Source: Polyodon spathula
Lineage: Eukaryota; Chordata; Actinopteri; Acipenseriformes; Polyodontidae
Reading direction: 5' to 3'
NCBI RefSeq assembly: GCF_017654505.1
Contig: NC_054559.1
Span: 3,418,781 to 3,482,780 of the forward strand
Length of the DNA: 64,000 nucleotides
Shown here: piece after piece, positions 46,794 to 56,934 of the stretch
How the letters are laid out: the number at the start of each line of letters is the position of its first letter
Numbering within the stretch: position 1 is the first letter of the stretch
Program-made: the position numbers and the translations under genes
The notes under the pieces: model-generated
Databases searched by the model: none
Told to the model about the DNA's origin: nothing
What the model saw: only the letters and a program-made list of their open reading frames with translations

Positions 46794-46867
46794 GAAGGAC
46801 TAGGGCCACAGTTATAAAATGGAAACGCAAAAACTTAAAACGCAACAAGGATTTATTACCAACATAA
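46794..46867 (+). CDS. pdgfa: PDGFA exon 6 (alternative, basic retention tail; long isoform end)
   Basis: After acceptor TTATGTTGACAG the frame imposed by exon 5 reads GRTRATVIKWKRKNLKRNKD and LLPT, then TAA at 46,865-46,867. Known PDGFA long forms end GRPRESGKKRKRKRLKPT, with the same GR.R start and a Lys/Arg-rich run. That run binds heparan sulfate and keeps the ligand at the cell surface and matrix. A donor-like AAAG|GTAGGG at 46,897/46,898 could end the exon. Using this exon gives a 217-residue precursor. The basic run is looser than in mammals, which lowers confidence somewhat. Confidence 0.78.
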
Positions 46868-47627
46868 AAACATGCCTGGGACCTGTCTGCTGCAAAGGTA
46901 GGGCTTAACAGGATGGGCAAAGGTTTGCAAGGAATAATCATGAAACCTATGTCACAAAATAAAGGAATCACTTTTATAATCTTGGCACCTTTCACTGTAA
47001 GCTTGTGTTCAGATGAGACGTGATTGGCTTCAATATTTCTACCAGCTGGCTATGTGTTGTATGCATCACTCTTTGCTGGACTTGCATTGTCTGCTACTTC
47101 CTTCCTTCACTGCTTTTTGAATGAGCTGTCACTCCTTAACATCCAAAACATCAGATTCAGCACGCATTGGTTCACTCTCAGTGAAGCTGAAGATGTCCAC
47201 TACCTACACACAAAATGCACTTCTGTGATCATCTGCTGATGCTTTCAAATGCTTGATAAGTTTAATCAAGGCAAAGTGATACATTGATTATTGAGTCTAG
47301 ATTTATTTAAATAACAAAAAAAAAAAAAAAAAAATGGACAACAGGGACTTGGAGCTATTTACTTAAAATCTTCACTTTTTTTAAAATAGTAAATAAACAG
47401 AATACAAATCAGGCATTTAATGCAGGGGCTTGAAAGTAGTTTTACTTTCATTTAGAATGTAGTGCTTTTACCTTTCAGACAAAAGTTAATGGTGATTCAG
47501 AGTAAATAGCTTTGAGACTCTGTTCCTCATTTAATCCAGCCCTTTCAATTAGAATCATAATCTCAATAGCTCTGCAGACAATTTTAAACTATGACCAATA
47601 ATCAGTTTCTGTTTCTCCTTCCAGCAG
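46868..47627 (+). other. pdgfa: PDGFA intron 6 / exon 6 3' side
   Basis: It contains the possible donor GTAGGG at 46,898 and ends at acceptor CTCCTTCCAGCAG. A poly-A tract of about 22 lies at 47,313-47,334. No other feature seen. Confidence 0.7.
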
Positions 47628-47638
47628 ATGTGAGGTGA
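47628..47638 (+). CDS. pdgfa: PDGFA exon 7 coding end (short isoform, Asp-Val-Arg stop)
   Basis: Joined to exon 5 in phase 1, the 11 nt after CCTTCCAGCAG give D-V-R-stop (GAT GTG AGG TGA). This is identical to the terminus of the human PDGFA short isoform. The exon 1-5 plus 7 total is 591 nt, or 196 residues, the same as the human short form. The exact length and ending make the call strong despite its size. Confidence 0.88.
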
Positions 47639-49035
47639 AAATAAACTAACTGAAGGACTGCTCTCTGGGGTCTGATGTGCTTCGACATTGAATCCCTGAA
47701 CTGATCTGCCAAAGATGCTTTCTGACAATTCTTCTGAAATGTGAAAACGTAAAAAACCTGTTTGCAGAAACACGTTACTGTGGAAGAACCAAAGGAACAA
47801 CGTGCGTTTGTTTTATTGTGACATAAAAAAGAAGCAAGCACTGTGCGATAAACGAACGGAGGGTTCGTAACAGCACAGCGAGTGAAGCAAGGACCAACAA
47901 CGGAGCGGCCAGAGCTGCTTTCTGACCCCAATTCTGGCTGCTCTCTAAAGGCTCTGGTTGACTTTGTGAGCTGTGGATTAAAAGCCATTTGGAATCTGTT
48001 GACATGCTCTGGAAAATTCTAGCACGGTGGATTGAATCTTCGTTGGAAGCTTTATACAGTAGTCAGTTGTGTCAGCAAAAAAAGCTTTCCTATAACCTTT
48101 GTTTAACCTTCATTATTTGGTGGAAAACATGTACTTTTCTTACAGAAGACTGCACGTCCTACTTCACGCAGTTACTGCTTCTGCTATTAACATTTATGAA
48201 CTGTTTAAAGACAGCGCATTTCCTTATAGTATTTGTTTTGCATATTGATTTTAATAATTTAAAGCATTCATGTAAATATAATACAGAACAAATCACAGGA
48301 TATCCACAATTCTTTTTTTTTTAATTTCACAGATGTGCTATGTGAAATGTAGAAAGTCTGGACTAGGTGCATTGTTCAATGTAAATTGTAGCCACACAAT
48401 TACTGTATTTGAAAAACAATCTAAATTCTTTATTTTTGGTAAAATATTATGCTTACATATATTCAACAAGAAATATGTTTTGTATTGGTGAAATGTTTGT
48501 ATTTTTATCTAAAGATAATTCAACCACATTTTTTTTTAAATGTAACCACAGTAAAATATTTGTTTGCTTTTCCTGAACCAAAACAGAAATCCTATTTCAG
48601 TTCTACAGTATTTAACATGTACAATCTGATGGAGAGGCAAATAGGAGCTGTAATACAAAGAAAAAGAATCCATGCAGACATTTCTGTAAAACAGTGCTGT
48701 ACTTCAGCAGGGTGTGCAGAGAACTCAATTCATTGCAAGCTTTGCATTTTAATTGATGCGTGCATTTGGATTCAATTTGTCTAAACCAGAAAATCTGTGG
48801 TATTTAAACTTTATAAAATTGGTGCTAAACTTTCTTGCAGATTTTCATGACAGGCTTCTTTTTGACCTGCATTCTGCTCATTTCTCAGCTACAGATTATA
48901 ATGCTATCTGTGACTGGTATGATGGTAAATGACAGAGGTATGCAAAGCCCATATATCTGTCATTTTCAGACACCTTGGAAGAAAAAAATAATTTATGTAT
49001 TTATGTTTTCAATAAATATATTTCTGCTTCATTAA
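47639..49035 (+). other. pdgfa: Probable PDGFA 3' UTR
   Basis: AT-rich sequence after the short-form stop. The best polyadenylation signal is AATAAA at 49,011-49,016, followed by T-rich sequence. Open frames on either strand here (for example 47,602-47,988 reverse, 47,989-48,324 forward) have no domain and are not annotated. The true end is not determinable. Confidence 0.5.
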
Positions 49036-49105
49036 ACTTTATATAAACTAATTTATTTTGGGTCTTTTCAACCACAGTTTTTTCACAGAAGCAATACATT
49101 TGACT
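49036..49105. other. Short spacer after PDGFA
   Basis: Transition between the presumed transcript end and a LINE fragment. Confidence 0.4.
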
Positions 49106-49615
49106 ACACACGAACATTTACAAACAAGAGGAGGCCATTCCTTAGTAGATGATTGATCTCAAACTTTGTCAAGTCGGGTCTCAAAGAATCCCAGTAATTC
49201 AGCATCAACAACATGACTAGGTAACCCATTCCATCCCCTCACCACTCTCTCTGTGAAGAAGTGTCCCCTTCCCGCTGTCCTAAATCTCTCAGATTCCTTT
49301 CCAGCTGTTTACCTGTCCTGGTCTCTGTGCTGCCCTTAAAGTATTGGTTACAGTTAACTTTGTGATTTTGAAGACTTCAGTCAAGTACCCCTAATTCTTT
49401 GTTCCAGACAAACCAGATTCGGTTCTTTCAGCCTATCTTCATAGCTCAGTCCTTTAATCGCTGTCATTAGTCTGTTTGTTCTTTGTTGGACTCACTCCAG
49501 GGTCACAATGTCTTTCTGATGCTGTGGTGGCTAGGATTGGACACAATATTTTCTTACCAGTCTCATCAGTGCAATTAGAAGTTATCCTGCTTGCATTAAA
49601 GTCAGTCTTTCAGGT
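49106..49615 (-). mobile_element. CR1-like LINE 3' fragment
   Basis: Read on the reverse strand it gives the C-terminal coding region (CACAGAGAGAGTGGTGAGG, GGAATGGGTTACCTAGTCAT, then TTGATGCTGAATTACTGGGA) and ends with the GAGGAGGCCATTC-type reversed tail at 49,125. It is frameshifted and of middle age. Confidence 0.8.
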
Positions 49616-51890
49616 TATACATTAATGGAATGATGTTCTTTAAACGTGTATAAGTTATATAGCTCCAAAGTTTAACTTTACTATAGAATTCCAGTGCAAC
49701 CTCACCCCAAGACCAAAAGCCAAGGAGCTGCGGCTGTCATAGGCAAGTCCACATTCGTATTTCTTTAAGCAAGGTTTACTTGTCCTTTAGTCCTTCATAA
49801 TCCCATATTATAATAGCAAGAAAGTCTGAACAGGGAGGTGACATATGTATCTACATGTGTGATACACTTACCAGAAAGGGATCCTGTGCATAGAACATAC
49901 AACATAGTTCTAAAATTAAAAAAAAAAAAAAAAAAAAGTTTGAGTGTTTAATTCTGTTGTTCTCGTGGTTTATTCAAAGTGTATATATTGTGTGGAGGGT
50001 GTCTCTTCTTATGATTCAACTTCACATAGTGGTCAGGAGGTATCTTATATAACAAGGAACACATGCTGTGTAAATGTATAGGAGTATAGGAAATATGGGT
50101 GTTTACCATAACACTGCTATAGTGAGTTATTTCAAGCAAAACTTTTTTAGCTGGTATATAGAGATCAGAACATGTTGGATTAATGTGAAGGGTTAGCACG
50201 CATGTGGAAGTGTTTTAAATTTGCTAGGATCACTTTGTTTTAGTTTACAGGGCCTGTAGAAATTTGACAGAATTGTGATTTTGTCCGTTAATTCAGAATG
50301 TACTTGTGGTCCTCAGATCATGCAGACAGCAGGTGTTATAGTCTCCTCTGTCACTTCAAATGAAATAAAAAACAAGAGAAAGCATCTCTTTCAGAAGCTC
50401 CAGAAAAGTTGCTATTTTTAAAAGCTTACAAATAATAAATTGTACTGCTGTATGGACATTTATTTATATGTGGAAAGTAACCCACATGCAATAGTTAGGA
50501 TGAATAATTTAATAATCAAATAATCAAAAAAGCTTTTAATAAAGCTAAATACATATATTTTGTTTACTTATCTAAATTTGTAATCTTTTTTTAAATAAAA
50601 TGTTTATTGGTATATATTGGCTGTGATTGCTTTGGCTTGAGGAAGTATACAAATGATGGGTAAACTGGCTTCTTAAAAGGAGCCACAAGGGAGACATACC
50701 ACCAGCCAGCAGCTGATACAAAGGAGACTGGAGACAGCATTGTGCAAACAGGAGAAACAATGTGGGATCACAGTGACACAACTGTGCTATTACTGTAAAG
50801 GGCTTGTCAAATATAATTGAAACGAACTCAAACAAACTGACACACCAACAATAACAGATAATAGAACAATATATTCAATATATTCAATATATTCATGCAA
50901 TGTCTTCTGCTCAAGAGATAAAAAGATACTACATAGTGCTTTAAGTTGCTGCCTATACTCAAGCCAAGTCCCATTTTTAAAAAAGCGTTTCCAGTTTGAT
51001 GCTGATGTAACAGAACTCAAGTCTGACTTGTAGCAGCTTCAGTCGTACACCAGTGGGCCTTTAGTATCAGGCGAGTAGTACTGAGGTTGGATATAGTTGG
51101 CTAATACTATAGGGTGTAACTATCCACTGCTTCATTTACTACATTTGTGTTTCTGGGGGTACAAATGTGAAGTGACTAGTTGGGAGTCTGTTCATCTAAC
51201 AGCTGGGAGACATGTGACATGTGTTTCAGTTTCTTTTTTTGCCAGCATATGTCCAGTTTCGAGACGACGTTCTGCTGTAATCTCAGAACTAACAAGAGCT
51301 CTCCACCCTAGTGACCTGATAGTGATCCTGCTGGACATGCAGGAACCACTTCAATCACACTGCAATGAAGAAAGAATTCAGCTGCCTGGAGGAATGCAAG
51401 TCTGCAACCTGGTTTGTTGGCAAGTAAGTTTGCCAACAACAATACTTTTGAAAAAAATGGAAAGAAACCATGCTTCCATTCCATAATAGTGGTCTGCAGC
51501 TTTCCAAAACAGAGCTAAGTTACTTTGTCAGTATTATTTTAGATAAGAGAATCTAACTCTGAAAAAGGAGTTGCATTAAAAAAATGCTTAACCACAAGAA
51601 ACTGCTTTACTGTTGCTTCTCTGTCCCAACAACGCTTCCTCTGAAACAACCCTTTACAATTCCATCCCTGGATTATGGAACTGTATGTTACAGTTAACAA
51701 CACTGGAAACAATATGAACTGGATTAGTAAAAATATGTGCTCTCTTACAAAACAGTTTTATTGTAAAGCTTTACTTTCTGGAGAAATGCATGCACTTATG
51801 GTTTCACTAGAGGAGATGTTATTACAGTGTAGAATTTTAGTTCAATGCATACCATATCTGAAATATAACTTCCACAGCCTTATAAAAGTT
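49616..51890. other. Intergenic, no gene seen
   Basis: AT-rich with a poly-A tract near 49,917-49,937. Open frames such as 51,097-51,486 lack any domain or splice support. Confidence 0.55.
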
Positions 51891-52060
51891 TACCACGGTA
51901 ATGCTTTCCCCATAGCTATACTATGCATTTACCATAGATTACCATGGTTTGCCATGTTTTGTAATATGCTTTACCATACACATCTGGGCTTTCTAATGCT
52001 TACCTCTTTGCCATGGTTTTGCAATGCTTTATTACACTTTGCTATGCTTTTACTATGGTG
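51890..52060 (+). repeat. Short diverged repeats of TTTACCATG / TTGCCATG type
   Basis: Repeated motifs such as TTACCATGGTTTGCCATG and TTTGCCATGGTTTTGCAATG form a low-order array. A reverse-complement version (AAACATGGCAAACAAGGGTA) occurs at about 52,680-52,800, giving a loose inverted pair around 52,060-52,680. Confidence 0.6.
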
Positions 52061-52679
52061 AACGTGTATAAGGGAGAAGATTTTCATTATATTTGAGTTT
52101 CCCAGAGTATTTTGGTGACTTTCCCCCAGAATTGTCTAGCCTGTATAGGACCTATTCAAATCAGTTTTTACTTACTTTACAGATGGCTTTTCTGCAAAGA
52201 AGTATGGTCATCCCATTTATTTATACATTTCCGGCTTTTAAACTACCTTCATGTTCATACAAGCACCCTGGTGGGTTTAATAAAGTACTGATTGATTGAC
52301 TAAACGAATGTAGGACATATCAAAGAAACACATCCCTGAATCTGTACCCCTGATCTCCTGAGGAAGAGGATTCCTACTGTGTGGGGCATTCCGGTTCAAA
52401 GCACTGTCAAGCTGGTTTCTTGCTGTTGTGTTCCATATTTACTAGTGGCTCTTGCATGCCTATCACTTCCCTTTGACTTGAGAGCCACTGCTTTACAATG
52501 TAAGGGGAAGGCTCCTCACTATCCAACACCGTTAAAAGGGCGTTAAAACACTGTTAAAATTTTGGAATATACATTATCCTTGCTGAAAATGAAGTGCTCT
52601 CCAATTGTATTGAAAAAATGTATTGGTTATGTGGCCGAAGACCCTAATACAAGTTTGTAAAATAGCGAAGTGTTAAAAG
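52061..52679. other. Intergenic between the inverted repeat arrays
   Basis: No recognisable gene or element. Confidence 0.5.
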
Positions 52680-52805
52680 CACAGTGCAAGCATGGTAAAG
52701 CATAGTGAACCCTTGTAAAGACTAGAGAAGTATGGGAAAGCATATTAAAAACATGGCAAACAAGGGTAAACTGTGGCAAATACAGTATAGTCATGGCAAA
52801 AGCTT
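52680..52805 (-). repeat. Reverse-oriented partner of the CCATG array
   Basis: It contains GCATGGTAAAGCATAGTGAA and AAACATGGCAAACAAGGGTA, reverse complements of the motifs at 51,890-52,060. Confidence 0.55.
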
Positions 52806-53204
52806 GGGAAAATGTGCACATTTACAGTGGTACATGTTTAAGATGGATAAAAAGAACAAGAGGGCAAACAAACAGGGACTAAACAATATCAAAGGGTAAG
52901 CTAGGCGGCTCAGGAAGTGTAAACCATTAACAATCCTTGTTTCATTGTGAGAGGAATCTTCAAGCAGAGGCATTATGCCAGCTTGGGTATCCAACACCAG
53001 GTTCTCCCCTGATGGGTCAGGAACGCCATGGCCAGGCTGGCTTCTATTCCTAGTTAGTTGCTGAAAGCCATTGCTTTATTTTGCATTGAAAGTGCTGACT
53101 CGGGGGATCAGATTAGAATGACCCATTGTGAATGAAATCTAAAAAACACAGCCAAATTAACACAACAAAAGAACCACTGCTGTAAGAATCAGAACAATAG
53201 CACT
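52806..53204. other. Intergenic, no gene seen
   Basis: No recognisable feature. Confidence 0.55.
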
Positions 53205-53295
53205 GTGAACCGTCTCAGTGCTCCTTACAACACATAGGCTCTGGAGATGACACTGTCTCAGTGCTCCTCACAACACCCAGGCTCTGGAGATGAAA
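53205..53295 (+). repeat. Two-unit outlier of the 53-bp satellite
   Basis: GTCTCAGTGCTCCTTACAAC and GTCTCAGTGCTCCTCACAAC are about 50 bp apart with CAGGCTCTGGAGATGA between. They share the GTCTC..TGCTCCTCACAAC core of the satellite at 56,072. Confidence 0.6.
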
Positions 53296-54136
53296 CCATC
53301 ACCTGCTCAGACTGACATGCCCAAAGAAAGAGGTTGGAATGCATGCTGGCTGCCCAGACTGGCGTCCTGCACATGAGAGCAGGCCAATCTTTAAATGGGA
53401 ACTGTGGTGTCTTAATAAAATCAAAGCTGACCTGACTGCCCTCAGGGGAACTCCAAAACCATAACTGAAATATCTTTCCAGCTGGTAAAAGCGTTTTTGG
53501 ATAATAATACTGTACAACTTCTCCAGATTGAGTCTTGTGAGTTAAAGTAGTGACATAAACATAGAGAGGTCTGGTAAAACATTTTTATAATAGCAAGTCA
53601 ATTCAAACATTAAAAACTAAAACCCTTGAGCTCTTTTCAGCCAGATCACAATACTGAAATATTTGAAGATTTATTTGAAACTCCAAAAATGATTTCATGT
53701 TGGGCTTTTTTTTCTTCTAAAAGTTCCTTTTAAAGTCTTGCTAAAAACTTATTTTGTTGCACATCGTGTTGCGTGCTGGGAACCGAGATCTGTGATTTTA
53801 CAGAGATTGTAGTTTAAAAAGTGCAATAAGTATTTATTCACCTGTTTGTTGGTGCATTGATTGCAGACTGTTCTTTTTGATAATGTTCAATATTGTCAGG
53901 TTGTAGGTTCCACACATCCCTTTCACTCTTTATGGTGGCACTGCAGATGAATGATGATCTGCTGTCTTTATGGAAGTAAGTTTTCAAATTTGCTTTATTT
54001 GGCACATTGATGAATAAAAAACACCTTTGGCTGTGATTCAAATGATTTTGAAACACAGAACATAGAGGAGCTCCTGAAAGACAGGGGTAGAAATGCAGAT
54101 ACTGTGAAATTAATATGCTATTAAACATCCAAAGGA
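53296..54136. other. Intergenic, no gene seen
   Basis: No recognisable feature. Open frames on the reverse strand (53,299-53,517; 53,838-54,128) lack domains. Confidence 0.5.
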
Positions 54137-54345
54137 ATTACAACACGACTCTGAACCATCTCCATGCTCATCACACGCAAGAATAAGGACACCACGCTGA
54201 ACTGTCTCCATGCTCCTCACCTCACTGCAAGAATCATTACAACACCATTCTGAACCGTCTCCATGCTCCTCACAATACTGCAAGAATCATTACAGCACCA
54301 CTCTGAACCACCTCCATGCTCCTCGCCACACTGCAAGAATTGGAT
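54137..54345 (+). repeat. Satellite array, ~4 units of 53 bp
   Basis: Units carry CTGAACCATCTCCATGCTC and CTGCAAGAATCATTACAACA, the same family as the array at 56,072-60,415. Confidence 0.88.
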
Positions 54346-54726
54346 AAGTATTAATTGCTGAGCTGGGTTCTTGGAAGCTAAAAACATATTGTTCCAAACA
54401 TTGTCCTAATCAGGAAAAAATCCCAGCTTTTCCATTACACGCTCCCAAATTTTTGTAACTGGCAGAGTATTACATGCTTGTTTTAGCAAGTGTCCATAGA
54501 TAGTTGAACAGCTGTCTGTCACCAGCCAGTCTATCAAAGGATGTGGACATACATCCATTTGAATCCCAAGGAACCCCATAGGCACGTAAAGCAGACCTTA
54601 GTCTTAAATACAGAAAATAAGAGAAACCTGGGAGAGAGAAGTCTTCCTTGAGTTCCTGGAATGTTCGAAGGCCTTTACTATTAAAAATATCTTTAAAACT
54701 ATGTACACCGCTATTTGAACAGACAG
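54346..54726. other. Spacer before element H fragment
   Basis: No recognisable feature. Confidence 0.5.
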
Positions 54727-55035
54727 TATTTACAGTATAATCATAAATCTCGAAAAACTACTCACTTCTAAATCTTTTGTAGTCATTTTTGTATTACTTT
54801 AGTACAAATACATGTTAATTTGGATTCATATGTTTTTTTCTGACTTTATGTGAACGGAAAGACACACATTTGCCCGTTTCCCCATTGGAAATAGTGATAT
54901 TTTGAAATATCACTGTCCTGGTCACAAAAGCAAAGTTTGTGGGGAATAATAGCCAAGTTCTATACTTTTGAGGCATAAGCAATTAGGAAATAACACTTAC
55001 TACCCAGGAAAAAAAATTGTGTTACATAGTGTTAT
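54727..55035 (+). mobile_element. Element H 3'-end fragment
   Basis: It begins TTTACAGTATAATCATAAAT, matching 4662 of copy 1 (the end of the ORF), and runs through the full right terminal repeat to TGTTACATAGTG near 55,030. It lacks all upstream parts. It preserves an internal stretch before the TIR (CACACATTTGCCCGTTTCC) that copies 1 and 2 have lost. Confidence 0.85.
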
Positions 55036-55077
55036 TATTCCAAATAGGAGACGAATGTGAAAACTTAAATGGACCTC

Positions 55078-55378
55078 TGTGGCAACGTTGCCCCGCCGGA
55101 TTTCAGTGTTGTATGCTTTGGTACACAGGATATAAATGGGTCTATGGAACAAGAGTTGTTTAAAATGTATGTTTGTATTTAGGCACGAGGATAACACAGC
55201 ACTTCATGTGCAGGTAAAATGTAATAATATGTGAGCAAGGAAATTGCATTTAATTCACATGCAGTTGTACCGACACTCCAGTTGAATGATTGATTACCAA
55301 TCGAGTCTCAGTACATCTGCATAAAAGCAGCATGTTTTCACTTACTCGGGGTTGTGTGTTTGGGAGTGGAGTATGGGT

Positions 55379-55411
<33 letters not shown>

Positions 55412-55707
55412 GATATATATATATAGCAATTGCTACAGCATGCTGGAAGTGCCAACACAGTACTTGTTTAATGTTCGTCCACTCTTCTGTCTGTCTGGTT
55501 AGTGTTACTTTGTTTTATTTGTCTGTTTATTTTGCCCTCAAGTGACGTGTGCTGTTTTTGTTCAACCTTTTATTTTCTGTTTGTTCATTTATTAAATGCT
55601 GAGCGCAAACAAACATGCAGCTTCACCAAACTCCCTTTCTCTGTGTCTGTTCTGTGTTAGTCCCTGTTTCTGGTCTGACGTCGTCCACTATAGCCGTCTT
55701 TGTGACA
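55078..55707 (+). mobile_element. LTR of family A (complete)
   Basis: It begins TGTGGCAACGTTGCCCCGCC and ends TTTGTGACA at 55,707. The inverted repeat and the TATA (GCATAAAAGC at 55,319) are retained. A (GA)n tract followed by (TA)n has expanded at 55,376-55,426. Confidence 0.88.
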
Positions 55708-56071
55708 AGCTGCATAAAAGCATACATGTTTCACTCACTCGGGGTTATGTGTTCAGGGCGAAAGAACGGGAGAGAGTGAGGAGAGTAAAATAAAAAAGGT
55801 AAAAAAAAAAAATACTTACAGCAATTGCTACATCATTCTGGAAGACCAGAATTGTACTTGTTTGTTTAGTGCTCGTCCCTGTGTGTTTGTGTTTATTCGT
55901 TTTATTTGTCTGTGTATTTTGGTGTCAAGTGCTGTGTGCCGTTTTGTTCAACCTTTTATTTTCTGTGTTAATAAAATCACTGAGCACTGCAGCGTCTCAG
56001 TTTCCCTAGAACTGCTTGTCTCTGCATACTCCTTTCTTGCCTGACATCACCCTACAGCGAGCCTGTTCACA
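55708..56071 (+). mobile_element. Second family A LTR, 5'-truncated, head-to-tail
   Basis: Immediately after the first LTR, sequence starting AGCTGCATAAAAGC (equivalent to 55,314) runs to CCTGTTCACA at 56,071. The tandem arrangement lacks internal sequence, and the second LTR begins exactly at the TATA side of the inverted repeat. A recombination or deletion with an end at the hairpin is plausible. Confidence 0.82.
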
Positions 56072-56934
56072 TTTCCTCACAACAATGCACAAATCAGGAC
56101 ACCACTGTGGATCATCTCCATGTTCCTCACAAAACTGCAAGAATCATTACAACACCACTCTGAACTGTCTCCATGCTCCTCACAACACTGCCAGAATCAT
56201 TACAACAACACTCTAAACCGTCTCCATGCTCGTCTGCAAGAATCAGGACACCACAGTGAACCGTCTCATTACTCCTCACAACACTACAAAAAATCAGGAC
56301 ACCACTCTGAACCGTCTCTATGCTCCTCAAAACACTGCAGGAATCATTACTACATCACACTGAAATGTCTCTATGCTCCTCACAACACTGCAAGTATCAT
56401 TACAACACCACTCTGCACTGTCTCCATGCTGTTCACACTGTAAGATTCATTACAACACCATTGTGAACTGCCTCCATGCTCCTTACACTGCAAGAATCAT
56501 TGCAACACCACTCTGAATTGTCTCCATGCTCCTCACTCTGCAAGAATCATTCCAACACCACTCTGAACTGCCTCCATGCTCCTCACAATACTGCAAGAAT
56601 AATTACAACACCTATCTGCACTGCACTCTGTCTCCATGATGTTCACACTGTAAGATTCATTATAACGCCATTGTGAACTGCCTGCATGCTCCTTACAACA
56701 CTACGAGAATTAGGACACCGCTCTGAACGGTCTTCATGTGCCTCCCAACACTACAAGAACCAGGACACCACTGTGTACTGTCTCCATGATGATCACAACA
56801 CTACAAATATCAGGACCCTACTCTGAACTGTCGCCATGCTCCTCACAATACTGCAAGAATCATTAAACCACTCTGAAATGTCTCTGTGCTCCTCACAGCA
56901 CTGCAGGAATCATTACAACACAAAATAATGTGAG
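56072..56934 (+). repeat. 53-bp satellite array, left part
   Basis: About 16 units carry CTCTGAACTGTCTCCATGC, TCCTCACAACACTGCAAGAA and TCATTACAACACCA, with frequent internal deletions. It is interrupted by the LINE at about 56,935 and resumes at 59,436. Confidence 0.92.

Noticed and set aside
47602..48005. Reverse-strand ORFs across the PDGFA 3' end as an antisense gene
   Set aside because: No domain, and they overlap the DVR exon and UTR. Chance frames.
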